Assembly (NCBI GenBank): GCA_029975215.1
Contig: JARKPO010000035.1
Coordinates: 62,001 to 126,000, forward strand
DNA length: 64,000 bases
From: Levilinea sp.
GTDB taxonomy: Bacteria; Chloroflexota; Anaerolineae; Anaerolineales; Anaerolineaceae
Direction: 5' to 3'
Shown here in pieces: positions 17,224-26,000 of the stretch. The first letter of the stretch is position 1; every line of letters begins with the position of its first letter. Below the pieces are notes generated by a model that saw only the letters and a list, made by a program, of their open reading frames with translations, did not search any database and was not told the origin of the DNA. A program made the translations under genes and the position numbers.

Positions 17224-17634
17224 TTAAAACTCCTCATCGTTTTCCACCAAAGCGTCGCTGGCTTCGCCCAGGCCGTACAGCCCCGCCTTGACCACTTTCA
17301 GCGAAAGCAGCGCACATTTCAGGCGCACCGGTCCCAATTCAATCCCCAGCAGGTCCAAAATGTCCTGCTTGGTCATTTTCTTCACGTCTTCCACGTGTTT
17401 CCCCAGGATGGACTCGATCAGCAGGTCAGCTGATGCCTGAGAAATGGCGCAGCCGTGACCGCTGAAAGCCGCCTCGGTGATGATGCCTGCGTCGTCCACA
17501 CGCACATCCACCCGAATCTGGTCGCCGCACAGGGGGTTTTCATCCTCAAAGGTGTAATCATGCGGATCGAGGGTCCCGCGGTAATGAGGATCTTTATAGC
17601 GTTCGATGATGATTTCGCGGTACATGTCGTCCAT
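17224..17634 (-). CDS. sufU: Fe-S assembly scaffold/sulfurtransferase SufU
   Basis: 136-residue IscU-fold protein. The three metal/sulfur cysteines are in PLCGDQ, GHGCAISQASADLL and LKCALL, with the Asp next to the first Cys as in SufU. In SUF systems without SufE it accepts persulfide sulfur from SufS via zinc-ligand exchange. It follows sufS by 17 bp. Confidence 0.93.
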   Translation of the reverse strand: MDDMYREIIIERYKDPHYRGTLDPHDYTFEDENPLCGDQIRVDVRVDDAGIITEAAFSGHGCAISQASADLLIESILGKHVEDVKKMTKQDILDLLGIELGPVRLKCALLSLKVVKAGLYGLGEASDALVENDEEF

Positions 17635-17651
17635 ATCTAACTCCTTTGCCC

Positions 17652-18914
17652 CTATGCAAACATGCGCTTGACCTTCTCAACCGCTTCCGCCAGACGGTCT
17701 ACTTCTTCGATGGTGTTGTACAGGTAAAAGCTGGCGCGGGTAGTGGCCGGCAGCTTAAAGCGATCATGCAGCGGCATGGCGCAGTGATGCCCCGCCCGCA
17801 CAGCGATGCCTTCGCGGTCTAATAGTTGCGCCACATCGTGAGGGTGCGCTTCCTGCAGGGTAAAAGCCAGCACAGCCCCTTTCTGTTCCGCTGCCGGGCC
17901 GATCACTGTGACCCCATTGATCTCAGCAAAACGTTCCAGAGCATAGCGAATGATGGTTTTCTCGTGCTCTTCCACCGCCTGCATACCTATAGCTTTGAGG
18001 TAATCCACTGCCGCGCCAAAACCGATCCCCTCCGCAATGGCGGGCGTTCCAGCTTCATATTTGTGCGGCAGGGTATTGGCCGCAAAGGTACGCAGCGTGA
18101 CCTTCTTAATCATGTCCCCGCCGCCCATGAACGGCGGCATGGCGTTCAGCAGGGCTTCTTTGCCGTACAGCACACCGATGCCGGTGGGACCAACCATCTT
18201 GTGCGCCGAAAAAGCCAAAAAGTCCGCGTCCAGGTCGCGCACATCCACCGGCAAATGCGGCACGCTTTGAGCCCCATCCACAAGAGCCAGGGCTCCCGCC
18301 GCATGCGCTGCGGCAATCATCTCTTTGGCCGGGTTAATCGTCCCCAACACGTTGGACATGTGCGTGAAGGCCACCAACTTCGGCCCCTGCTCCAGCAGCT
18401 GCTGGTACACCGTTAAATCTAGCAGGCCGTCATCGGTGACCGGAATGAACTCCAAACGCAGACCGCGCTCCGCTGCCAACATCTGCCACGGAACCAGGTT
18501 GGAATGATGCTCCATCTCGGTTAAAATCACCAGGTCGCCCGCCTGAAGCTGCGTTCGCCCCCAGGTCATCGCCACCAGGTTGATCGCCTCGGTGGTGTTG
18601 CGCACAAAGATCACTTCCCGCGCAGTACGCGCCCCAATAAACTGAGCAATCCGTTGGCGAGCGCCCTCATAGGCCGCTGTGGCTTCCTCCGCCAGGGTAT
18701 GCACCCCGCGGTGGATATTGGCGTTTGAATGCCGGTAATACGCATCCATCGCCGCCAGCACCGACTCTGGTTTTTGGGCGGTTGCGGTGGAATCCAGATA
18801 AATTAAAGGTACGCCGTTGTGAACCTGGCGCTGGAGGGTTGGGAAATCGGAGCGAATGCGCTGCAAATCAAAGGGGGTGGGAGAGTTCACCGAAATCCTC
18901 GACTGTTCACTCAA
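17652..18914 (-). CDS. sufS: Cysteine desulfurase SufS
   Basis: Group II PLP cysteine desulfurase that converts cysteine to alanine and transfers the sulfur to SufU. PLP lysine in FSAHKMVGPTGIGVLYG; active-site cysteine in RAGHHCAMPLH; N-terminal YLDSTATAQKP. 420 residues. A run of about 10 residues precedes the usual N-terminus. Part of the minus-strand suf operon. Confidence 0.95.
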   Translation of the reverse strand: MSEQSRISVNSPTPFDLQRIRSDFPTLQRQVHNGVPLIYLDSTATAQKPESVLAAMDAYYRHSNANIHRGVHTLAEEATAAYEGARQRIAQFIGARTAREVIFVRNTTEAINLVAMTWGRTQLQAGDLVILTEMEHHSNLVPWQMLAAERGLRLEFIPVTDDGLLDLTVYQQLLEQGPKLVAFTHMSNVLGTINPAKEMIAAAHAAGALALVDGAQSVPHLPVDVRDLDADFLAFSAHKMVGPTGIGVLYGKEALLNAMPPFMGGGDMIKKVTLRTFAANTLPHKYEAGTPAIAEGIGFGAAVDYLKAIGMQAVEEHEKTIIRYALERFAEINGVTVIGPAAEQKGAVLAFTLQEAHPHDVAQLLDREGIAVRAGHHCAMPLHDRFKLPATTRASFYLYNTIEEVDRLAEAVEKVKRMFA

Positions 18915-18929
18915 ATGAGGTTAGGACAA

Positions 18930-19220
18930 TTACTCCGCCCGCGGCAAATTGGGCTTAGCCGGTTTGCGGGGCAGGCGAATATTGGTTGAATTTACCGGAT
19001 ACCACAAAATATGATCCGGCACCATCCAACCGTCGGTTAAATACACGTTGCTGCGAAACTGCACAGCCACCATTTTGGCGTCCACCTGCACCACAATGCC
19101 CTTGAGCCACCCGCGAATACGCTGGCCGCCCTTTTCGTGGTCGCAAAACACCTCAACAATATCACCCACATCAAACACATATTCAGAATCAGGGGGGCGC
19201 ATGAAAGGAACCGGTGCCAT
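18930..19220 (-). CDS. Conserved small protein inside the suf operon
   Basis: 96 residues, not recognised. It starts at ATG 19220 behind GGAGAGAATAA and lies between sufD and sufS, 15 bp from sufS. The middle, DVGDIVEVFCDHEKGGQRIRGWLKGIVVQVDAKMVAVQF, reads as short beta strands with a KOW/SH3-like feel, followed by a Trp- and Pro-rich segment. One Cys only, so it is unlikely to bind a cluster alone. The operon position suggests an accessory to Fe-S assembly, but the domain gives no direct support. Confidence 0.7.
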   Translation of the reverse strand: MAPVPFMRPPDSEYVFDVGDIVEVFCDHEKGGQRIRGWLKGIVVQVDAKMVAVQFRSNVYLTDGWMVPDHILWYPVNSTNIRLPRKPAKPNLPRAE

Positions 19221-19308
19221 TTATTCTCTCCGCCGTTCAGATTTAACAGAGCATTGTATCACACCCAGGTTGCGGCTGCACAGCCGCAGCCTGGGCAAAA
19301 ATCAAAGG

Positions 19309-20658
19309 TCAGTCACCCATCGCCTGCATCTTCTTTTGAATGGCAGCCTGGAAACGAGCGCGCACACCTTCAAAAGGAATCCGCTGCATAATCGGGTCAA
19401 AAAAGCCTTCCACAATCAGCCGTTCAGCCATACGCCGGGGGATGCCGCGGCTAAGCAGATAAAACACAGGCTCCTCATCCAACCGGCCCACCGTGGCGCC
19501 GTGCGTGCAGCGCACATCGTCTGCCAAAATTTCCAACCCAGGGATCGAGTCGGCGCGCGCGTTCTCACTCAGCACCAGATTGCGGTTCGCCTGATATCCG
19601 TCAGTCTTGGCCGCTCCCGGAGCCACATAAATCATGCCCTGCCACACAGATCGGCTGTGATCCAACAACGCGCCTTTGAAAAGCAAATCGCTGGTGGTAT
19701 GCGGGGCCAGATGGTTCTGCTGCGTGTCGTGATCCAGGTGCTGGTCGTGGTCGGTAAAATAAAAGCCCGACATCTTGCCCACGCTTCCCGTTCCAGCCAG
19801 TTCCAGGTCGGAGAAATTCTTGGTCAGGTGGCTGCCCACCGCGCCGAACACCCAGTCCAGCGTGCCGTCACGGTCCACCCGCGCACGCTCGTGGCTGAAG
19901 TTATAGATGTTCTCGCCCCAGGATTGCAGCTCCACAAACGTCAGCGACGCGCCCGATCCCACATACAGCTCCACAATACCGGCATGCATGGCCGCCTGCA
20001 GGCTGCCTTCGGGGGAAGCCGCCTCGTGCACATACGTCACCGCCGCGCCTTCTTCCAAATGCACCAGCAGATGCGAGAAATGCGCCAGGCCTTCACCCGC
20101 ACCCCACAGCAGGCTGTGCAGCGGCTGTTCCACCCGCACCCCGCGCGGCACATACAACAGCAGGCCGTTTTGCGCCAGCGCCGCGGCCATCGCCGCAAAT
20201 TTTCCTTCGCCAGGGCGCACAACCTTGCCAATGACTTTTTCCAGCAGTTGCGGGTGCTGCGTCTGAGCCATACGCAAATCGGTGAAGATCACGCCCTGCG
20301 CTGCCACCGCCGGATCCAGGGTCACCTGCGACCCACCCGCCATCAGTAGCACCTGGCCGCCGTGCTGGTTGGCCGTCAGCGGGCGTAAAAGCTCCGCCGG
20401 CACCGGCTCCAGGTCCAAATAGGCGTTTTCCGCGGGGATTCGGTACTGCTGCGGCTGCAAGGTTTTCAAGTCCGTCCGCCGCCAGGCCTCTTCGGAAGGA
20501 GTCGGGATGGGCAGGGATTGGTACGCCGTCCAGGCATTCTGCCGGAAAGCCTTCAAAAAGTCTGGCCCACCAGTCGGAAGGTCTTTTTCAGTAAAAATAA
20601 AATCTTGGGCGGCCGCGGTGCGGCGTACGCCCCGAACAATTTTAGGAGTGTCTGCCAT
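19309..20658 (-). CDS. sufD: Fe-S cluster assembly protein SufD
   Basis: 449-residue right-handed beta-helix subunit of the SufBC2D complex. The family C-terminal signature is present (CTHGATVGRLDEEPVFYLLSRGI..A...LIVEGFF), followed by a helix ending in MQAMGD. SufD supports iron entry into the scaffold. Between sufB and the 96-residue ORF. Confidence 0.95.
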   Translation of the reverse strand: MADTPKIVRGVRRTAAAQDFIFTEKDLPTGGPDFLKAFRQNAWTAYQSLPIPTPSEEAWRRTDLKTLQPQQYRIPAENAYLDLEPVPAELLRPLTANQHGGQVLLMAGGSQVTLDPAVAAQGVIFTDLRMAQTQHPQLLEKVIGKVVRPGEGKFAAMAAALAQNGLLLYVPRGVRVEQPLHSLLWGAGEGLAHFSHLLVHLEEGAAVTYVHEAASPEGSLQAAMHAGIVELYVGSGASLTFVELQSWGENIYNFSHERARVDRDGTLDWVFGAVGSHLTKNFSDLELAGTGSVGKMSGFYFTDHDQHLDHDTQQNHLAPHTTSDLLFKGALLDHSRSVWQGMIYVAPGAAKTDGYQANRNLVLSENARADSIPGLEILADDVRCTHGATVGRLDEEPVFYLLSRGIPRRMAERLIVEGFFDPIMQRIPFEGVRARFQAAIQKKMQAMGD

Positions 20659-20676
20659 AGTGTTCGCTGTCCTTCC

Positions 20677-22092
20677 TCAACCGATGGAGCCTTCCATTTG
20701 GAGCTGGATCAGGCGGTTCATTTCCACGGCATATTCCATGGGCAGTTCCTTCACCAGAGGTTCAATAAAACCAGAAACTACCATCGTGGTCGCTTCTTCT
20801 TCGCTCAGCCCGCGGCTCATCAGGTAAAAGAGCTGTTCCTCGCCCACTTTCGAAACGGAAGCCTCGTGGCCGATGTTAACCCGCTCTTGATCAATCTCAA
20901 TATACGGATAGGTGTCGGAGCGCGACTGGGGGTCCAGCAGCAGCGCGTCACAAACCACGTTTGAGCGCGAGTTGACCGCATCGCGGTGCACTTTCAGCAG
21001 CCCACGGTAAGAAGAACGACCGCCACCGCGGCTGATCGATTTCGAGGTGATTTTGCTGCTCGTGTCGGGGGCCAGATGTACCATCTTGCCACCTGCGTCT
21101 TGCTGCTGCCCTGGCCCAGCAAAGGCCATCGAGAGGATCTCTCCGTGCGCGCCGCGCCCCACCAGGTAACAGGAGGGGTATTTCATCGTCACCTTCGAGC
21201 CCAGGTTAGCGTCCACCCATTCCATCGTGCCTTCTTCGTGGACGATGGCGCGCTGAGTCACCAGGTTGTACACATTGTTTGACCAGTTTTGAATGGTCGA
21301 GTAGCGCACGCGTGCGCCCTTCTTCACCACAATTTCGATTACGCCGCTGTGGAATGAATCAGTGGTGTACTGCGGGGCCGTGCAGCCTTCCACATAGTGC
21401 AGCTGCGCGCCCTCATCCGCAATAATCAAGGTGCGCTCAAACTGCCCAATATTGGCCACGTTCAGGCGGAAATAGGCCTGCAGCGGCAAGTCCACCTTCA
21501 CACCCTTGGGCACATACACAAACGACCCACCCGACCATACCGCGCTGTTTAACGCCGCGAACTTGTTATCCTCAATCGGGATGATCGTGCCAAAATGCTC
21601 GCGGAACAGGTCAGGGTATTGACGCAAGCCGTCTTCAATGCTCACAAAAATCACACCGGCTTTTTCCAGGTGTTCCTGCACGCGGTGATACACCATCTCC
21701 GATTCGTACTGCGCCCCCAGTCCAGCCAAAAAGTGCTGCTCGGCTTCGGGGATCCCCAGGCGGTCAAAGGTCCGCTTGATATCATCCGGCACATCGTCCC
21801 AGGAACGGCCTTCTTTGTCCGAAGGTTTCACATAATAGATCAAGTCGTCCAGGTTCAGGTTAGACAAATCCGGCCCCCAGGTGGGAATGGGCCGCGCCTG
21901 AAAATGAGCCAAGGCTTTCAGACGGAAATCCAACATCCACTGCGGCTCGCCCTTCATGGCCGAAATCTGCGCCACAACTTCCGCGCTCAGGCCTCTGCCG
22001 GTGTTAAACACCGAGGTGTCCGGGTTGCTAAACCCGTATTTATACTCACCCAGCTTTTCTAAATATTCGGCTTGCGGGTTTGAACTCATCAT
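20677..22092 (-). CDS. sufB: Fe-S cluster assembly protein SufB
   Basis: 471-residue scaffold subunit of SufBC2D. Typical segments include [41 protein letters not shown] (with the cluster/sulfur cysteine) and [26 protein letters not shown] lies just upstream; start could be the ATG at 22092 or the one at 22089. 18 bp from sufD. Confidence 0.96.
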   Translation of the reverse strand: MMSSNPQAEYLEKLGEYKYGFSNPDTSVFNTGRGLSAEVVAQISAMKGEPQWMLDFRLKALAHFQARPIPTWGPDLSNLNLDDLIYYVKPSDKEGRSWDDVPDDIKRTFDRLGIPEAEQHFLAGLGAQYESEMVYHRVQEHLEKAGVIFVSIEDGLRQYPDLFREHFGTIIPIEDNKFAALNSAVWSGGSFVYVPKGVKVDLPLQAYFRLNVANIGQFERTLIIADEGAQLHYVEGCTAPQYTTDSFHSGVIEIVVKKGARVRYSTIQNWSNNVYNLVTQRAIVHEEGTMEWVDANLGSKVTMKYPSCYLVGRGAHGEILSMAFAGPGQQQDAGGKMVHLAPDTSSKITSKSISRGGGRSSYRGLLKVHRDAVNSRSNVVCDALLLDPQSRSDTYPYIEIDQERVNIGHEASVSKVGEEQLFYLMSRGLSEEEATTMVVSGFIEPLVKELPMEYAVEMNRLIQLQMEGSIG

Positions 22093-22125
22093 CGCCTCCA
22101 GGCACTCAGGTCACATACCAGTAAA

Positions 22126-22905
22126 TTAGCCGTTAACCGCTTCGCCTTCGTACTTTTCGCGCACCCAATCGTAGCCGTGTTCTTCCAGGCTCAGGGCCAG
22201 CTCTGGGCCGCCCGATTCCACAATGCGCCCGCCCAACATGACGTGCACAAAATCCGGCTGAATGTAATTCAGGATACGCTGGTAATGGGTGATCACCATC
22301 ACACCCAGATCTTTTCCGCGCAGCGTGTTCACACCTTCTGAGACAATCCGCAGCGCGTCAATATCCAACCCCGAGTCGGTCTCATCCAACACTGCGATTT
22401 CGGGCTTCAAGGTCGCCATCTGCAAGATTTCCGCGCGTTTCTTCTCACCGCCCGAAAAACCGTCATTTAAGTAGCGTCCGGCAAAGGCGTGATCCATGCG
22501 CAGCATGTCCATCTTTTCTTTGAGCATCTTGCGGAATTCGGGAATGGGCATGCCCTTATCTTCCGGGTTGACCGCCTTGCGGCGCGCGTTCAGCGCCGTG
22601 CGCAGAAAGTTCGCCAGAGTCACCCCCGGGATCGCCACCGGATACTGGAATGCCAGGAAAAGCCCCAACCGCGAGCGCTCGTCCGTTTCCATTTCCAAAA
22701 TATTCTCGCCGTTAAACAAAATCTCGCCGTCCGTCACCTCATAGGCCGGGTGGCCCATGATCGTGTACGAAAGCGTAGATTTTCCCGTGCCGTTGGGTCC
22801 CATGATGGCATGCACCTCGCCGGTCTTTACGGTTAAATCCAATCCCTTGAGGATTTCCTTCCCCTCGATGCTGACGTGTAAATTTCGAATCTCCAAAACG
22901 GACAT
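22126..22905 (-). CDS. sufC: Fe-S cluster assembly ATPase SufC
   Basis: ABC-type ATPase (259 residues) of the SufBC2D complex. Walker [10 protein letters not shown], signature [12 protein letters not shown] and Walker [16 protein letters not shown] are intact, with the SufC-typical DETDSGLD. First gene of the suf operon; a strong promoter lies about 70-100 bp upstream. Confidence 0.96.
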   Translation of the reverse strand: MSVLEIRNLHVSIEGKEILKGLDLTVKTGEVHAIMGPNGTGKSTLSYTIMGHPAYEVTDGEILFNGENILEMETDERSRLGLFLAFQYPVAIPGVTLANFLRTALNARRKAVNPEDKGMPIPEFRKMLKEKMDMLRMDHAFAGRYLNDGFSGGEKKRAEILQMATLKPEIAVLDETDSGLDIDALRIVSEGVNTLRGKDLGVMVITHYQRILNYIQPDFVHVMLGGRIVESGGPELALSLEEHGYDWVREKYEGEAVNG

Positions 22906-22933
22906 GGAAGCGCTGCTCCTTTTTGCACAATTT

Positions 22934-22954
22934 CATTTCGGTAAAACCGAAATG
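22934..22954 (-). other. Perfect hairpin in the sufC leader
   Basis: CATTTCGGT (22934-22942) and ACCGAAATG (22946-22954) form a 9-bp stem with a 3-nt AAA/TTT loop, between the predicted transcription start and the sufC start. It could be an operator or an mRNA structure. Confidence 0.5.
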
Positions 22955-22979
22955 CAGTTGATGTATGTAATCTGGCCGG

Positions 22980-23037
22980 ATTATATCATAGTAAAGGTAA
23001 TTCGGTCAATATTTATTATAATATTCTTATATATTCG
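22980..23037 (-). promoter_or_regulatory. suf operon promoter with putative SufR box
   Basis: Minus strand: TTGACC (23009-23004), 18-bp spacer, extended -10 TGA-TATAAT (TATAAT at 22985-22980). A 33-bp block at 23037-23005 (CGAATAT...ATATTGAC) ends in the -35 and matches the block at 27264-27296 in front of sufR at 23 of 33 positions by my alignment. Inverted half-sites CGAATAT and ATATTG bound it. Inference: SufR operator. Confidence 0.7.
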
Positions 23038-23052
23038 AATATCTTAAAGAAC

Positions 23053-23080
23053 AAACCGCCGCGGTCATCTGCGGCGGTTT
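23053..23080 (-). terminator. Probable terminator of the large membrane-protein gene
   Basis: AAACCGCCGC (23053-23062) / GCGGCGGTTT (23071-23080), 8-nt loop. On the minus strand it ends in GGTTTGTTCTTT, an imperfect T-tract. Confidence 0.65.
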
Positions 23081-23097
23081 GCGTCATAATCATCCGG

Positions 23098-26000
23098 TTA
23101 AGCCTGTCGTTCCAGCCAGGCCAGGGCCTGCTCCGCAGCGGCATGTCCCAGTTTTGCCGCCCGCAGGAAACAGCGCTGCGCTGTGGCCCGATCCCCCTGG
23201 CGAGCAGCCGCCCACCCCAGCCACAGCCACGCATCCGCATTGTCCGGCTGCAGTTCCAGCACTTTGCGTAAAATCGCATATCCCTGGCGGATATTGCCGC
23301 TCTTCACCTGCTGAATGCCCTGCGCCAGAAAATCAACCCCTTCCACGGATTCCCGCGGCACCACCTGCGGCGGACGGGCAGCCATGCGGTCTTCTGCCTT
23401 GGGCGTTGCCGACGGAGTCGCTTCCGGAACCTGCTCTGGGGCTGGGGGAGCAACGGTCTGCGGCTGGCGTTCTTCTATCCGTTCTGGCTGACTTTCAGGG
23501 GTTGCGGCAGCCTCCAGGCGGGCTTCCGTCTGGCGTTCCCGACGGCGGATCCCCCGCCGGATCAGCGCCCACAGCACCAGCACCAACAACAGCAGCACCA
23601 GTCCTGCCAGAGCCAGCCATAAAACCGGCGTATTCATGTTCAAATCCAATTGAATATTGGGCAGCTTTGGCAGCACGATTCCAGGTGCAGATGTCGGGGT
23701 CGGTTCGCTCGCCGCACCAGCAGGGGTATCCCCCACTTGGGCTGCCGCCGCCTTGCGTACATCCACGCGCACGCTCACCCCGCGGTAGGTTCCCGCCGAG
23801 TCAGACACCGTCAGGGAGATGTCATGTACCCCTTCGCTTAGGTGCGCAAATACCTGCGGCCCGCTGCCCAGCACCCCATCCAGATTGGAATTCCATTCCA
23901 TCCTTTCGCCGGTGATAGCCCCATCTTCCAGGTCGTAGGCGTATCCTCGCAGCCAGACCCCTTGTGTCGATGCGCTGCCTCCGTCCAGCGGTGATAGAAT
24001 GACCGCTGTTGGGGCGTGATCTGCCACCGTCACCGCCCCCGCCGATTGAGTCGAAACGCTGTGAAAACCGTCACTGGCGTCCACCCGCAGCCAAAGCGGC
24101 TTTCCCCCCGGCAGCCGTGTTGGGTCCACCGCCAGTTCACTTGCCCGGATCCCCACCGCCATGGGGTTCCACGTTTGCCCTTGATCCTGGCTATACGAAA
24201 CCGCATAGGTCAACGCGTCCCCATCCGCGTCAGAAGCCTGCCAGCGCACCCAGGCGGTCTGCCCATCCGCCCACGTTTCGCCGCCCGCGGGTTCCTGCAG
24301 CCTGAGAACAGGCGGATTGGCCGAAGCGGTCTGTCGGGCCAGCTCGGTTTCTCCTCGCACCACCACCAAAGAGGCCGCCTGCTCGCTGTCTGCAGTAAAA
24401 CTGGCCGTGATGAAATCCACCCCAATATTCTGCCCCAGGGTGGGATGCAGATAATCCAGTTCCTGACACATCTGCTCCAGCACGTTTTCTTCTGCGTCGC
24501 GCACCTGCAAGCATGTCCCCGTTTCGCCTCCCACCAGCGGCGGCATCCGCGATGCAATGCGGAAAGCGGGCAGAATCTCTGCCTTCCCGGTTTGCCGAAT
24601 TAACGCAGCCGTCAGCAGCTGCCCTTCTGCGGGTGCACGCCGGTTCCGCGGGATTCCTGCGGCCAACCGTCCGCCCACAGGCAGATCTCCATCCGAAAGG
24701 AACGCATCCTGATTGGCAAAACCTGTTCCAAAAGCCTGTGCCGTCGCCGGGGAAACCCAGGCAGGCGTGCAGTACGACAGCACGTCATAAGTAACGACCG
24801 GGTCAAACAGCTCAAAGCCCGATGCGCTCACCCGCGCCCCCCAACTACCCAGGGTGCCCGTGCCGCCCGCCTCACCCCACCAACACGCCAGTCGCTTATT
24901 AACAGCCGCCGGGCGCAGCCCATTTGCGTTCAGCAAATGGCCCATCTCGCGCGTCAGCGTCTGACCGGACTCCATCGTTTTCAAATTAAACGTACAGGTA
25001 GAAGCACCCACCGCCACCCGGCCGATGGACGGCAAGTCGTCACCGTGCGACCAGCCTGTATCCGCCAGGCTGCACTGCCCATCGTTCTGGGTATCGGGAT
25101 GTGTCCACGCAAACAGTCGGTCGGGCGCAGTTCCGCCCGCCCAGCGTCCCTCGCGCGCCGTGCGTTCATACAACAAACGCAGAGTCACCAGATAATCCGT
25201 CACCGCCGGACAGTCGCTGCCGTCGGTTAAGGCCGGGCAGTCCAGAGTGCTTTCAAAAGTTTGCAGGATCCCCGGCTGATACACATAGGTCAACCCATCC
25301 GGAGCCAGCGGCAGCATATCCCACAAATCACGCACAGCCTGCTGCGCCGCGCTGCGGTCCGGCAAGAGCGTTTCTTTCGCTGGTTCTGGCGTGCCAGCCC
25401 CAGCCGCCGGGCGGTATCCCAGATCAAACCAGGCCAGCCGCAGACGGATCCCCGGCGCAAAAGTCAGGTTCGTTTCGCGCTGCGTGCCTCCCACCTCAGC
25501 CGTCAGCCGCAGTGTGCCGCTCAGCCACTCCGCGGGCAGCAGGAAGTTCAGGCTGCGCTGCGGGTCGCTTTGCTGCCGCGTCCAATCCTCATGGAAAGCC
25601 GTGATGCTGACCGGTTCCGGCGTCAGCATCCCCAAGTCACGTCCTTCTCCGCTCACCCCGCGCAGCGTCCCGGTGACCCCCGCCAGCTCGGTGCAGCCCT
25701 CGCCGCAGTCCACATACACGCGCACCACAGTCGGCTTGCCCGCCGTTAGCTGCCCTTCCCCATCCACAGCTTGAATCGCCTGAATATGTGAGATGAACAG
25801 CCCATCCGCCTGGACGGCTTCAAAGGCCACCTCGCCGGTCCCTTCGCTCAGATTCACAAGCTGCTCAGACGGTTGAAACTGATATCCGCTCAATACAGGC
25901 CGCAGTGCATAACTGCCCGCGCTTAAATGCTGGAAGCTGAAACGTCCGTCCGCGCCGGTTAAAACCGGCTCAGAATCTGCCAGGTGCACGCTCACCCCCG

